Assembly: GCA_965279705.1 (NCBI GenBank)
Contig: OZ257257.1
Coordinates: forward strand, 2,976,001-3,040,000
Source of the DNA: Stagnimonas sp965279705
GTDB lineage: Bacteria; Pseudomonadota; Gammaproteobacteria; Nevskiales; Nevskiaceae
DNA length: 64,000 nt
Direction: 5' to 3'
Part shown: positions 33,892-43,827 of the stretch, piece after piece
How positions within the stretch are numbered: position 1 is the first letter of the stretch
How the letters are laid out: every line of letters starts with the position of its first letter
Made by a program: the position numbers and the translations under genes
The notes under the pieces: model-generated
The model's database searches: none
The model's input: the letters and a program-made list of their open reading frames with translations, nothing else
Told to the model about the DNA's origin: nothing

Positions 33892-34544
33892 TCGCCGCAT
33901 TCCAATCTTCCAGCCTCCATCGTCATCACCCGATCTGCAAGGTAATTCACCTCCGCCTGCAAATGACTCACATAGAGCATCGGCAGCCGCGTCTCCTCCT
34001 TCACCCGTTTGAGGAAAGGCAGTATCTGCTGCTTGAGACGCTCGTCGAGCGAGGCCAAAGGTTCGTCGAGCAGCAGCAGGCGCGGTGAATAGAGCAGTGC
34101 ACGGCCCAGGGCCACGCGCTGGCGCTCGCCGCCGCTGAGTTGCGAGGGGCGGCGGGATTGCAGTGGGCCGATTTCAAGCAGGGCGAGCACTTGCGCATAA
34201 GTGAAGCGGCGCTCCGCTGCCGGGCGGCGATGCCAGCCGTAGAGCAGGTTGTCGCGCACCGAGAGATGGGGGAACAACTGGCCATCCTGAAACACGAGGC
34301 CGAAGTGCCGCTGCCAGGGCGGCACGTTGCATTGGGTGGCGGTGTCGATGAGCAACTCGTCGTCGAAGCGCAGCGTGCCGCGCTGAGGTGTGAGCAGGCC
34401 GGCGATGAGGGCGAGCAGCGTGCTCTTGCCGGCGCCAGAGGGGCCGACGAGCGCCGTGACGCCCTCGCCGATCTCGGCCTTGGCGTTGAGCGTGAAGCTC
34501 CCGCGCTGATAGGCGAGATCAAAGTGCAGCACGGCGATCCTCAT
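33888..34544 (-). CDS. modC: Molybdate ABC transporter ATP-binding protein, short ModC without C-terminal Mop domain
   Basis: 218 residues, against about 350 for E. coli ModC. It has Walker A VGPSGAGKSTLLALIAGLL, signature LSGGERQRVALGRALLYSP, Walker B RLLLLDEPLASLDERLKQQI and switch His in LYVSHLQAEVNYLADRV. The C-terminal TOBE domain that normally binds molybdate is absent, and the stop is clean. Feedback may be left to ModE. The ATG overlaps the modB end by 26 bases. Confidence 0.9.
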   Translation of the reverse strand: MRIAVLHFDLAYQRGSFTLNAKAEIGEGVTALVGPSGAGKSTLLALIAGLLTPQRGTLRFDDELLIDTATQCNVPPWQRHFGLVFQDGQLFPHLSVRDNLLYGWHRRPAAERRFTYAQVLALLEIGPLQSRRPSQLSGGERQRVALGRALLYSPRLLLLDEPLASLDERLKQQILPFLKRVKEETRLPMLYVSHLQAEVNYLADRVMTMEAGRLECGD

Positions 34545-35238
34545 GCTCGTGGCGGCCGAGCAGGCGTTCGGCGCGGCGGGTGATGAAGTGGCTCACCAGC
34601 AGCGCGGCCACGGCGAGTGCGATGGAGAGCAGCGAGAGGCGCATGGCGGCTGCCTCGCCATCCGGCACATGCGTGAAGCTGTAGATGGCGAGCGGCAGCG
34701 TGCGGGTCTCGCCGGGGATGTTGCCGACGAAGGCCATGGTCGCGCCGAACTCACCGAGGCTGCGCGAGAAGCACAGCAGCGCACCGGCAATCACACCCGG
34801 CAGGGCGAGCGGCAGACTGATGCTGAGGAACACGCGCCAAGGCGAGGCCCCCAGCGTGCTTGCGGCTTGTTCGAGTCGCACGTCGATCTGGCGAAAGGCG
34901 AGGCGCACGGGCTGCACCATCAAAGGGAATGCCATTACGGCGGACGCAAGCACTGCGCCCTTCCAGGTAAATGCCAGCACGATGCCGAATTGCGCGTTGA
35001 GCCAGCCGCCGATAGGCCCCTGCGTGCCGAGCAGTAGCAGCAGCAAATAGCCCGGCACCACGGGCGGCAGCACCATGGGCAGTTGCACCAGCGCCTCCAC
35101 CAGAAACTTGCCGGGGAAGCTGCGGCGCGCCATGAGCCACGCCAGCGCAATGCCTGCGGGCAGGCACAGCGCCGTGGCGCAAAACGCCACCTTGGCCGAG
35201 AGCCTGAGCGCCTGCCATTCCTCCGGGCTCAGCACCAT
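34519..35238 (-). CDS. modB: Molybdate ABC transporter permease ModB
   Basis: 239 residues from ATG 35238, which overlaps the modA stop as ATGA; the open frame further upstream is out of context. The start MVLSPEEWQALRLSAKVAFC is typical. The core shows ALVQLPMVLPPVVPGYLLLL and the EAA loop EQAASTLGASPWRVFLSISL, then GALLCFSRSLGEFGATMAFV, a ModB hallmark. Five to six helices in the inner membrane. Confidence 0.95.
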   Translation of the reverse strand: MVLSPEEWQALRLSAKVAFCATALCLPAGIALAWLMARRSFPGKFLVEALVQLPMVLPPVVPGYLLLLLLGTQGPIGGWLNAQFGIVLAFTWKGAVLASAVMAFPLMVQPVRLAFRQIDVRLEQAASTLGASPWRVFLSISLPLALPGVIAGALLCFSRSLGEFGATMAFVGNIPGETRTLPLAIYSFTHVPDGEAAAMRLSLLSIALAVAALLVSHFITRRAERLLGRHEHEDRRAAL

Positions 35239-35987
35239 CAGGGTGTGAGCAGGGTGAAGCCGTAGCGGCTGAACACCGTCGCGGCAGCCGGGGTCTTCAA
35301 GTAGTCCAGAAAGCCCGCCGCCTCGGCACGCGCGTCCTTCACGAGGGCGACGGGATAGATGATGGGCTTGTGCGTGTTTTCGGGGAAGGTGGCGAGCACC
35401 TGCACCTTGCTGCTGATGGCGGCATCGGTGGCGTAGACGATGCCGAGCGGGCACTCGCCGCGCTCGACGAAGGCGAGCGCGGTGCGCACGTCGTCAGTGC
35501 CGACGATGCGACCTTGCAGCGCCGTCCACCAGCCGAGTGCTTCCAGCGATTGCTTAGCGTAGATGCCCACCGGCACCACCCCCGGCTCGCCGGTGCAGAG
35601 CTTGCCTTTGAAAGCGGCGGGCAGATCGAAGCCCGGCTTCATTTCCACCGCAATGGCGCGGTCCTTGGGGGCGATGAGCACCAACGTATTGCCGAGCAGG
35701 TTGCTGCGCGTGCCCGGCACCAGCTTGCTGCGCGCGTCGAGATAATCCATCCAGGTCAGGTCGGCCGAGGCGAACACATCGGCCGGCGCACCGCCTTCAA
35801 TTTGCTTGGCGAGCGCGGAGCTGGCGGCGTAGGCGAGGCTGGGCTGGGCGTGATCCGCCTGCTGCCAAGCCGCGCCAATGTCATTGAGCGCATTGGTAAG
35901 ACTGGCGGCGGCGAAGACGCGCACCGGCGCTTCGGCGCGGGTAATGGAGGCGCTGACGGCAAGCAGCAACAGGATCAAAAAACGCAT
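35238..35987 (-). CDS. modA: Molybdate-binding periplasmic protein ModA
   Basis: 249 residues from ATG 35987, which gives a proper signal peptide (MRFLILLLLAVSASITRA, cleaved near residue 18). The mature protein begins EAPVRVFAAASLTNALNDIG, the ModA oxyanion loop with its Ser, followed by YAASSALAKQIEGGAPADVF and LTWMDYLDARSKLVPGTRSN. YATDAAISSKVQVLATFPEN and the end YPVALVKDARAEAAGFLDYL complete it. First gene of modABC, 28 bases from the ModE-type operator. Confidence 0.95.
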   Translation of the reverse strand: MRFLILLLLAVSASITRAEAPVRVFAAASLTNALNDIGAAWQQADHAQPSLAYAASSALAKQIEGGAPADVFASADLTWMDYLDARSKLVPGTRSNLLGNTLVLIAPKDRAIAVEMKPGFDLPAAFKGKLCTGEPGVVPVGIYAKQSLEALGWWTALQGRIVGTDDVRTALAFVERGECPLGIVYATDAAISSKVQVLATFPENTHKPIIYPVALVKDARAEAAGFLDYLKTPAAATVFSRYGFTLLTP

Positions 35988-36014
35988 GGGGCGTGTTTCC
36001 AGATGATTGAGGTT

Positions 36015-36040
36015 TCGATATGTAGCGTTGTATATAACGA
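36015..36040. promoter_or_regulatory. Candidate ModE operator between modA and a divergent porin gene
   Basis: TCGATATGTA (36015-36024) and TATATAACGA (36031-36040) are inverted repeats that agree at 8 of 10 positions, separated by six bases. This matches the ModE recognition pattern (CGNTATATA-N6-8-TATATAACG). It lies 28 bases before the modA ATG and 34 bases before the porin ATG, in an 87-base intergenic region, so one site could control both directions. Confidence 0.83.
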
Positions 36041-36074
36041 CCTCTCTCGTCAATTCACCTGAAAGAGCTCATTC

Positions 36075-37364
36075 ATGCGCCCAGTCGCCCCGCTTGCCTT
36101 CGCACTCGTCGGTTTCGCCTTGCTTTCAACCCCCGCCACCGCCAAGGACGACCTGCTCGAAACCCTCGCGCAAAAAGGCGTGCTGAGCGTGGAGGAATAC
36201 GAAAAACTCAAGGCGCAGCGCAAAACCGAGATCGTCGCCAACATCGAAGACGGCTTCAAGATCAGCAGCGCCGATGGTTCGACTTCGATGCAGGTGGGCA
36301 CGCTGCAACAGCTCGACTTCGCTGCGTACCAATCAGACCGCGTTGACCTCGCCGATGGCAGCGAGTTGCGTCGTTCACGACTCTCGCTCTCAGGCACTTT
36401 CCTGAAGGACTGGTCTTATCGCTTCGAGCATGAGTTCAGCGGCACCACGGGTGTCACCGATGCCTACGTGGCCTACAACGGCAACAAGGCGTTCACCGTC
36501 ACGGCCGGCCAGTTCAAACAGCCGTTTGGTCTGGAGGCACTTGCCGCCGACAAGGGCGTGACCTTCATGGAACGCGGACTGCCGTTTGCGTTTGTCACCA
36601 CCCGTGCACCGGGCTTGATGCTGGGGTCATCGGGTGCCAACTGGTCGGCCAATGCGGGCGTGTTCAGCGAGCCAGTGGCCAATGCGCAGTCGGGGGACGA
36701 GGGTATGGGTGTGGTGGGGCGCGCGACCTATGCGGTGGTGTTTGGCAGCAATCAGCTGATCCACATCGGTGCGGCAGGTGTACAGCGCTATCCCACGGCC
36801 GAGAACAGCACCAACACCACGGGCACCAAGTTTTCCACCGCACGCTTTCGCGGCAAGCCTGAATCCAACGTGCTTGCACAGCGACTGGTCGATACCGGCG
36901 AGATCCGCGACGTCGATTCGTTCCGCATCGAAGGGCTGGAGCTTGCAGGCCAGTTCGGCCCGCTGTCACTGCAAAGCGAGGGCCATTGGGTGCAGGTGCA
37001 GCGCCAAAGCGGCCGCGCGCTCGATTTCAATGGCTGGTACGCACAAGCAGCGTACACGCTCACGGGCGAGGCGCGCCCGTATAAAGCCGACAAGGGTGTG
37101 TTCGAGGGCATTCGCCCTGCCCGCCCGTTTGGCAAGGACGGCTGGGGTGCGTTTGAAGTGGCGGCGCGTCTGAGCGGGCTGGACTTGACCAATGACACCG
37201 TCAAGGGCGGGCTGGAGCGTAATGCCGCCATCGCACTCAACTGGTATCTCAACCCAGCCCTGCGCGTCAGCGCCAACGTGGTGCGTGTGCTCGCCACCGA
37301 CGGCGGCGCGTTTGATGGCGAAGAGCCAACAGCATTCCAGATACGCATGCAGCTGGCCTTGTAA
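36075..37364 (+). CDS. OprO/OprP-type porin, probably for molybdate or another oxyanion
   Basis: 429 residues. Signal peptide about 1-23 (LVGFALLSTPATA). The mature protein starts with an amphipathic helix (LLETLAQKGVLSVEEYEKLK, coiled-coil like) seen in OprO/P relatives, then porin strands: SSADGSTSMQVGTLQQLDFA, ELRRSRLSLSGTFLKDWSYR, and AGQFKQPFGLEALAADKGVT, a signature of the phosphate-porin family. It ends in QIRMQLAL. Divergent from modABC across a ModE-type site, so it may bring molybdate across the outer membrane; this is inferred from position, not from sequence. Confidence 0.83.
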   Translation: MRPVAPLAFALVGFALLSTPATAKDDLLETLAQKGVLSVEEYEKLKAQRKTEIVANIEDGFKISSADGSTSMQVGTLQQLDFAAYQSDRVDLADGSELRRSRLSLSGTFLKDWSYRFEHEFSGTTGVTDAYVAYNGNKAFTVTAGQFKQPFGLEALAADKGVTFMERGLPFAFVTTRAPGLMLGSSGANWSANAGVFSEPVANAQSGDEGMGVVGRATYAVVFGSNQLIHIGAAGVQRYPTAENSTNTTGTKFSTARFRGKPESNVLAQRLVDTGEIRDVDSFRIEGLELAGQFGPLSLQSEGHWVQVQRQSGRALDFNGWYAQAAYTLTGEARPYKADKGVFEGIRPARPFGKDGWGAFEVAARLSGLDLTNDTVKGGLERNAAIALNWYLNPALRVSANVVRVLATDGGAFDGEEPTAFQIRMQLAL

Positions 37365-37383
37365 TCGCTGAAATGCGGGACGC

Positions 37384-37412
37384 TTGAAGTAGAGGGGCGT
37401 GCGGCCTACACT
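37384..37412 (+). promoter_or_regulatory. Candidate promoter of the suf operon
   Basis: TTGAAG (37384-37389) and TACACT (37407-37412) are 17 bases apart, each four of six to the sigma-70 consensus. The start of the regulator gene is 47 bases downstream. The region between holds a TTATATAGGCAATCGG stretch, which may contain the operator, but I cannot define one. Confidence 0.45.
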
Positions 37413-37458
37413 GCGCGCCCTTCAATCCGTACTGATCTGGTCTTATATAGGCAATCGG

Positions 37459-37936
37459 ATGCTCAAGCTCGGCAAACTCACTGACTACGCCACCGTGCTG
37501 CTCGCCGCCATGGCGGCCGCACCGGAGCGTCTGCATGCCGCGCAGGAGTTGGCCCAGCGTACCTCCGTCGCCGCTCCCACCGTTGCCAAGCTGATGAAGC
37601 AGTTGCAGCAGGGTGGACTGGTGTCGTCCGCGCGCGGTGCGCGCGGTGGCTACCGGCTGCTGAAGGCGCCTGCGCAGGTGACGGTGGCGGATGTGATCCG
37701 CGCGCTCGAAGGGCCCATCGCCCTCACTGACTGCGCCGTGCATGGCGCTTGCGCGATTGAAGCGGGTTGCGGTGCCAAGGCGCCTTTCCGACTCATCAAC
37801 GCCGCCATCACCCAGGCGCTGGAGGCCGTGACGCTGGCCGATATGGCCGCCTCGCTGAACGCCGCTCCGCGCGTCGTGGTCAATGCCCAAGAGTTTCCCC
37901 TTCAATTCCACCCAGCCAGAAGCCAGGTGAATACCC

Positions 37937-37953
<17 letters not shown>
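37459..37953 (+). CDS. Rrf2-family Fe-S regulator of the SUF operon
   Basis: 164 residues from ATG 37459 (MLKLGKLTDYATVLLAAMAA). The winged helix (about 1-80) shows HAAQELAQRTSVAAPTVAKL and ARGARGGYRLLKAPAQVTVA, the RGGY motif of IscR/SufR-type proteins. Three Cys in LTDCAVHGACAIEAGCGAK are the Fe-S ligands of this group. It should sense cluster status and regulate sufBCDS. The stop overlaps sufB by 17 bases, so it is the first gene of the operon. Confidence 0.9.
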
Positions 37954-39451
<1,498 letters not shown>

Positions 39452-39469
39452 AAGCCCCGCAATACATTG

Positions 39470-40213
39470 ATGCTCGTTATCGAAAATCTTTCTGCCGACA
39501 TCGGCAGCAAATCCATCCTCAAAGGCCTGTCGCTCACGGTGAATGCCGGCGAAGTGCACGCCATCATGGGCCCAAACGGCGCGGGCAAATCCACACTCGC
39601 CAAGCTACTGGCTGGCCATGAGGACTACGTTGTCACTGGTGGCACCGTCAGTTATCAGGGCCAAGACCTGCTGGCCCTCGCACCCGAAGTGCGCGCCCGT
39701 AGCGGCGTGTTCCTCAGCTTTCAATATCCGGTCGAGATTCCGGGCGTGTCCAACACCACGCTGCTAAAGGCCGCACTCAACGCCAAGCTTAAGCATGAGG
39801 GCAAGCCGGAGATGGACGCGGGCACTTTCCTCGCCTTCGTGAAACAGAAGGTGAAGCAGGTGGCGATGGAGCCGAAGATGCTGCAACGCGGCGTCAACGA
39901 GGGCTTCTCCGGTGGTGAGAAAAAACGCAACGAGATTCTGCAAATGCTCGTGCTTGAACCGACGCTCATGCTGCTCGATGAAACCGATTCCGGTCTCGAT
40001 ATCGACGCGCTGAAAGTGGTCGCAGACGGCATCAATGCGCTGCGCAGCCCAGAGCGTGCCACGGTGCTCGTCACCCACTACCAGCGCCTGCTGGACTACG
40101 TGAAACCCGACTTCGTACATGTGCTCGCAGGCGGCCGTATCGTCAAAACTGGCGGGCCAGAACTAGCTCTTGAACTCGAAGAGAAGGGTTATGGCTGGCT
40201 GGAGGCTGCGTGA
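39470..40213 (+). CDS. sufC: Fe-S cluster assembly ATPase SufC
   Basis: 247 residues from ATG 39470 (MLVIENLSADIGSKSILKGL). Walker A is MGPNGAGKSTLAKLLAGHED, signature SGGEKKRNEILQMLVLEPTL, Walker B LMLLDETDSGLDIDALKVVA, and the switch His is in VLVTHYQRLLDYVKPDFVHV. The cytoplasmic ATPase drives conformational change of SufBD. The stop overlaps the sufD GTG start. Confidence 0.97.
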   Translation: MLVIENLSADIGSKSILKGLSLTVNAGEVHAIMGPNGAGKSTLAKLLAGHEDYVVTGGTVSYQGQDLLALAPEVRARSGVFLSFQYPVEIPGVSNTTLLKAALNAKLKHEGKPEMDAGTFLAFVKQKVKQVAMEPKMLQRGVNEGFSGGEKKRNEILQMLVLEPTLMLLDETDSGLDIDALKVVADGINALRSPERATVLVTHYQRLLDYVKPDFVHVLAGGRIVKTGGPELALELEEKGYGWLEAA

Positions 40214-41349
40214 ACTTCTTCGACAGTTGCCGCAACAGCCTGCCGCAGGATCAGCACGCGCAGCGCATCGACGCCTTCGCGCGCTTCGAGGCCGCAGGCT
40301 GGCCCACGCCTGAGCTTGAGAGCTGGCACTACAGCGATTGGTCAGGACTTGCCGAGCAAGCCTTTGCCATTGCCAAGCCCGCACTTGACCCCGTGTTCGC
40401 ACTCGACCGCGCCCAGCCCTTGTCGCTGGTGGCACTCGACCCGGTGCAGACGGCGACGAGCTTCGCGCTCGATGCCCTCAACCGCGCCTTTGCCAAGCAG
40501 GGTGTGGACAAGACCATCGATGGTGTCGCCAACATCCCCTTCCTCATCACCCACGCGCTCGCGGGTGAGCAGACCATGCGCCATCTGCGGCATCGGCTGG
40601 CGCTGTCGTCGGGCTCTAAGGCCACGGTGCTGATCTGGGATGCGCCGGGTGCTGGGGACAGCGACACCCTGCTGACCGCCGTGCTCACGCTCACGCTCGC
40701 CGCTGGTAGCCAGCTGACGCTGATCCGCGTGCAGGATGCAGACCCTAAGGCGACGCGTGCCCTGCATCTGAAGGCACACATTGCAGCCGATGCGACGCTG
40801 GAAATGATCCAGCTCGATTTCGGCGGCGCCCGCGTGCGGCAGGAAACCGAAGTGACGCTGGCTGAACCCGGTGCGCGCTTCGAGCAGACCGGCCTCACTG
40901 CGCTCACCGGCAAGAGCCGTGTCGATCAGCGCAGCCATGTGTGGCACGCCGCCCCGCGCTGCACCAGCCGCAGCAGTGCGCGGCTGATTGCGGCGGCGCA
41001 GTCGAAAGCCATTCTCAACGCCAAGGTGCAGGTGCAGCCGGGCGCGGCCAAGACCGATTCCGAGACCCGCATCGCCAGCCTGTTGCTGAGCGACAAGGCC
41101 GAGATTGACGCCAAGCCGGAGCTGGAGATTTACGCAGACGACGTGCAGTGCGCGCACGGCGCGACCTTTGGCCAGCTCGATGAGGACGCCGCCTTCTACC
41201 TGCGTTCGCGGGGCCTAAGTGCTGCCGAGGCACAGAGCCTGCTGACGCAAGCGTTCGCACAAGCCGCGCTCGACCGCCTGCCGCTGCCAGGCCTGAAAGA
41301 CTGGGCCGAGCAGCGCGTGAGCACCCTGCTGATGGCGAACGCGCCATGA
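40210..41349 (+). CDS. sufD: Fe-S cluster assembly protein SufD
   Basis: 379 residues starting with GTG at 40210, fixed by the overlap with the sufC stop (GTGA). SufD is the SufB paralogue of the SufBC2D scaffold. SWHYSDWSGLAEQAF near the N-terminus and VQPGAAKTDSETRIASLLLS followed by CAHGATFGQLDEDAAFYLRS near the C-terminus (conserved His) are SufD motifs. The stop overlaps sufS as ATGA. Confidence 0.95.
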   Translation: MNFFDSCRNSLPQDQHAQRIDAFARFEAAGWPTPELESWHYSDWSGLAEQAFAIAKPALDPVFALDRAQPLSLVALDPVQTATSFALDALNRAFAKQGVDKTIDGVANIPFLITHALAGEQTMRHLRHRLALSSGSKATVLIWDAPGAGDSDTLLTAVLTLTLAAGSQLTLIRVQDADPKATRALHLKAHIAADATLEMIQLDFGGARVRQETEVTLAEPGARFEQTGLTALTGKSRVDQRSHVWHAAPRCTSRSSARLIAAAQSKAILNAKVQVQPGAAKTDSETRIASLLLSDKAEIDAKPELEIYADDVQCAHGATFGQLDEDAAFYLRSRGLSAAEAQSLLTQAFAQAALDRLPLPGLKDWAEQRVSTLLMANAP

Positions 41350-42566
41350 GCTACGACCTGCAGCGCATCCGTGCCGACTTCCCCATCCTCAATGAAAAGG
41401 TACGTGGCAAGCGCCTCGCTTATCTCGACAACGCGGCCACCACGCAGAAGCCACGCGCGGTGATCGATGCGATCAGCCGCTATTACGAAACCAGCAACGC
41501 CAATGTGCACCGCGCCGTGCATGAGCTGGCCGAGCGCGCGACCACCCAGTACGAAGGCGCGCGCGACCGCATCGCCCAATTCTTCAACGCCCAGCGTGAA
41601 GAAGTGGTGTTCACCCGTGGCACCACCGAGGCGATCAACCTCGTCGCCTATAGCTTCCTGCGGCCGCTACTGAAAGAAGGCGACGAGATTCTGCTGACGG
41701 GCATGGAGCACCACAGCAACATCGTTCCTTGGCAGCTCATCGCCGCGCAGTGCGGCGCGAAGGTGATTGCGGCGCCGGTGCTGGACGATGGCGCGCTAGA
41801 CCTGGACGGCTGGCGCACGCTGCTCAACGAGCGCACCCGCTTCATCGCCGTGGTGCACGTCTCCAACACGCTCGGCACCGTCAATCCAGTGGCTGAGATT
41901 ATCGCCGAGGCCAGGGCCCGCGACATCCCCGTGCTGGTCGATGGCGCGCAGGCCATTGCGCACATGACGGTCGACTTCGCAGCCTTGGGCGCGGACTTCT
42001 ACACCCTCTCCGCCCACAAGCTCTACGGCCCGACCGGCTTCGGCTGCCTCATCGGCAAGAAGACGCGGCTGGATGCCATGCCGCCCTGGCATGGCGGTGG
42101 CGACATGATCCGCACTGTCAGCTTCGAGGGCTCCACCTGGGCAGAGCCGCCCTATCGTTTCGAGGCCGGCACGCCGGACATGGCTGGTGCGATTGGGTTG
42201 GCTGCCGCCATCGACTACGTGGAAGCGATTGGCCTCGACGCGATCGTCGCGCATGAACACGCTTTGCTGGATTACGCCACACCGCAGCTACAAGCCATCA
42301 AAGGCCTGCGGCTGATCGGCACTGCGCCGGGCAAGAGCGGCATTCTGTCTTTCGTCATCGAAGGTGCAGCTGCGCAGGATGTGGGCAGCATTCTGGATAT
42401 GCAGGGCGTGGCGGTGCGCACCGGTCACCACTGCACCATGCCGCTGATGGCTCGATTCGGCGTAAGCGCCACTGTGCGGGCCTCGTTGGCTTGCTACAAC
42501 AGTGACGAGGACATCCGCCAACTTGCTGCCGCCTTGGACAAGGCCATTCGGCTGCTGCTTCACTAA
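41346..42566 (+). CDS. sufS: Cysteine desulfurase SufS
   Basis: 406 residues. PLP enzyme that removes sulfur from cysteine. PLP Lys lies in YTLSAHKLYGPTGFGCLIGK, a substrate/cofactor loop is MEHHSNIVPWQLIAAQCGAK, and the catalytic Cys is in RTGHHCTMPLMARFGVSATV, the short conserved loop of type II desulfurases (SufS/CsdA), which usually need SufE or SufU. No sufE, sufU, sufA or sufT follows; the next gene is a pseudopilin. Confidence 0.96.
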   Translation: MSYDLQRIRADFPILNEKVRGKRLAYLDNAATTQKPRAVIDAISRYYETSNANVHRAVHELAERATTQYEGARDRIAQFFNAQREEVVFTRGTTEAINLVAYSFLRPLLKEGDEILLTGMEHHSNIVPWQLIAAQCGAKVIAAPVLDDGALDLDGWRTLLNERTRFIAVVHVSNTLGTVNPVAEIIAEARARDIPVLVDGAQAIAHMTVDFAALGADFYTLSAHKLYGPTGFGCLIGKKTRLDAMPPWHGGGDMIRTVSFEGSTWAEPPYRFEAGTPDMAGAIGLAAAIDYVEAIGLDAIVAHEHALLDYATPQLQAIKGLRLIGTAPGKSGILSFVIEGAAAQDVGSILDMQGVAVRTGHHCTMPLMARFGVSATVRASLACYNSDEDIRQLAAALDKAIRLLLH

Positions 42567-42703
42567 ACCTGCCGTAACGGCTAGGTCAGGGCAGCTACAG
42601 TGAACGCGCTGCCCGCCCCAGAGACGGTGCTACGATCTATCCGTGGCTGGGGGTTTCTAGTGGCATATCAGGGATTTTGTTTTGCTGTCCTGGGGAGGAC
42701 TGC

Positions 42704-43273
42704 ATGCAAAGACTTCATTGCATACCGCGTGCGGCCGGGTTCACCGTGACCGAGCTGATGGTCACCTTGGGCATCGCAGCCATTCTCATCGGGCTGGCTC
42801 TGCCTTCTTTCCGTTCGATCATGGCTGACAATCGAATGATTTTGACGGGCAACAGCGTGCGCAGTGCCGCTTTGATCGCTCGGTCAACGGCAATAAGTCG
42901 CAACCGGCAAATCACGTTCTGTGCCGGCCAGCTGGACAGTGGCTGTCATGGTGACTGGAGTCGCAGGGAGTGGCTCGTGTTTGACGACCGCGATCGCGAC
43001 AGTGCGATTGACGCTGGTGAAGAGGTTCACTTGGCAGAACGCCAATCCGCGGTATCGAATGTAAGTATCTCGAGCAACGGGCCTTTCAGCAGCCGCGTGA
43101 TCTTCACGCCTTCGGGCATGGCGGTAACTGCTAGCGGGGCTTTTGCTGCTGGGCGTATACGTTTATGCGTTGATCGCGGCAGCACAGGCAATGCGCTGGA
43201 CCTGGTGTTAATCGGCAGCGGGCGCCTCGAGTCAGAGCAGAAAACACTCAACAGCGGTTGTGTGTCGCCATAA
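42704..43273 (+). CDS. Orphan FimT/GspH-family pseudopilin
   Basis: 189 residues from ATG 42704, preceded by GGGGAGGA. Prepilin leader of 12 residues, cleaved at RAAG/FTVTELMVTLGIAAIL with Glu5 in place. The globular part has VFDDRDRDSAIDAGEEVHLA, an acidic loop, and the FimT C-strand pattern GRIRLCVDRGSTGNALDLVL. It is a minor pseudopilin, a likely pilus or secretion primer. It stands alone on the plus strand, converging with pilE of the minus-strand pilin operon. GC is lower than in the neighbouring suf genes. Confidence 0.85.
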   Translation: MQRLHCIPRAAGFTVTELMVTLGIAAILIGLALPSFRSIMADNRMILTGNSVRSAALIARSTAISRNRQITFCAGQLDSGCHGDWSRREWLVFDDRDRDSAIDAGEEVHLAERQSAVSNVSISSNGPFSSRVIFTPSGMAVTASGAFAAGRIRLCVDRGSTGNALDLVLIGSGRLESEQKTLNSGCVSP

Positions 43274-43299
43274 AACCTTATTGGCAGACATGCTGCTGC

Positions 43300-43791
43300 T
43301 TACCAACATTCCGATACGCCACCCGTGCCTGATGCGGTTTTCGTACCCGCCTGATTGAGCGAAAGACTGCCGCAAACCGCATCCCTCGTGGATTGGCCTG
43401 TTTTCGGCGCCGCCGTAAGGGTGTAGGTCGATGAAGTCACTGATGAGGAATAGGTGTAGTCCTTGCCTGAATTGGCTTCGCTTGCGCAATCCAGTGATGG
43501 CAGGGTGAATACTGCACTGTCGCAAGTGCCGTCGGCGGGCGTGGTATCCACGCAATAGCGCAAGTTGGTCGTGTAGTAGCGCTCCATTTGCGTCGCGAAG
43601 CTAGACAGGCAAACCTGCGCTGCGCGGCGCTTGGTTTTGGCAATGGATTTTGTGTAAGACGGTATGGCGATCGTCGCAAGAATCCCGACGATGCTGACTG
43701 CGATCAGCACCTCAAGCAACGTGAACCCCCGCACCCGACGCTTCAAAATCATGCTGCTGGCGCTCTGCACAGATCTTGATGTTTTCATCAT
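43300..43791 (-). CDS. pilE: Type IV minor pilin PilE (operon 1)
   Basis: 163 residues from ATG 43791; 43788 or 43752 are other possible starts, the last giving a more usual leader length. Prepilin cleavage at RVRG/FTLLEVLIAVSIVGIL with Glu5. A positive patch KSIAKTKRRAAQVCLSSFAT follows the stalk helix. The C-terminal Cys pair (DAVCGSLSLNQAG ... VSECW) can form the D-region disulfide. It ends the minus-strand cluster fimT-pilV-pilW-pilX-pilY1-pilE. Expected to sit in the pilus tip priming complex. Confidence 0.9.
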   Translation of the reverse strand: MMKTSRSVQSASSMILKRRVRGFTLLEVLIAVSIVGILATIAIPSYTKSIAKTKRRAAQVCLSSFATQMERYYTTNLRYCVDTTPADGTCDSAVFTLPSLDCASEANSGKDYTYSSSVTSSTYTLTAAPKTGQSTRDAVCGSLSLNQAGTKTASGTGGVSECW

Positions 43792-43827
43792 TTCATCCTG
43801 TCTGTTGGTTCAACTCGTTTTTGATTG

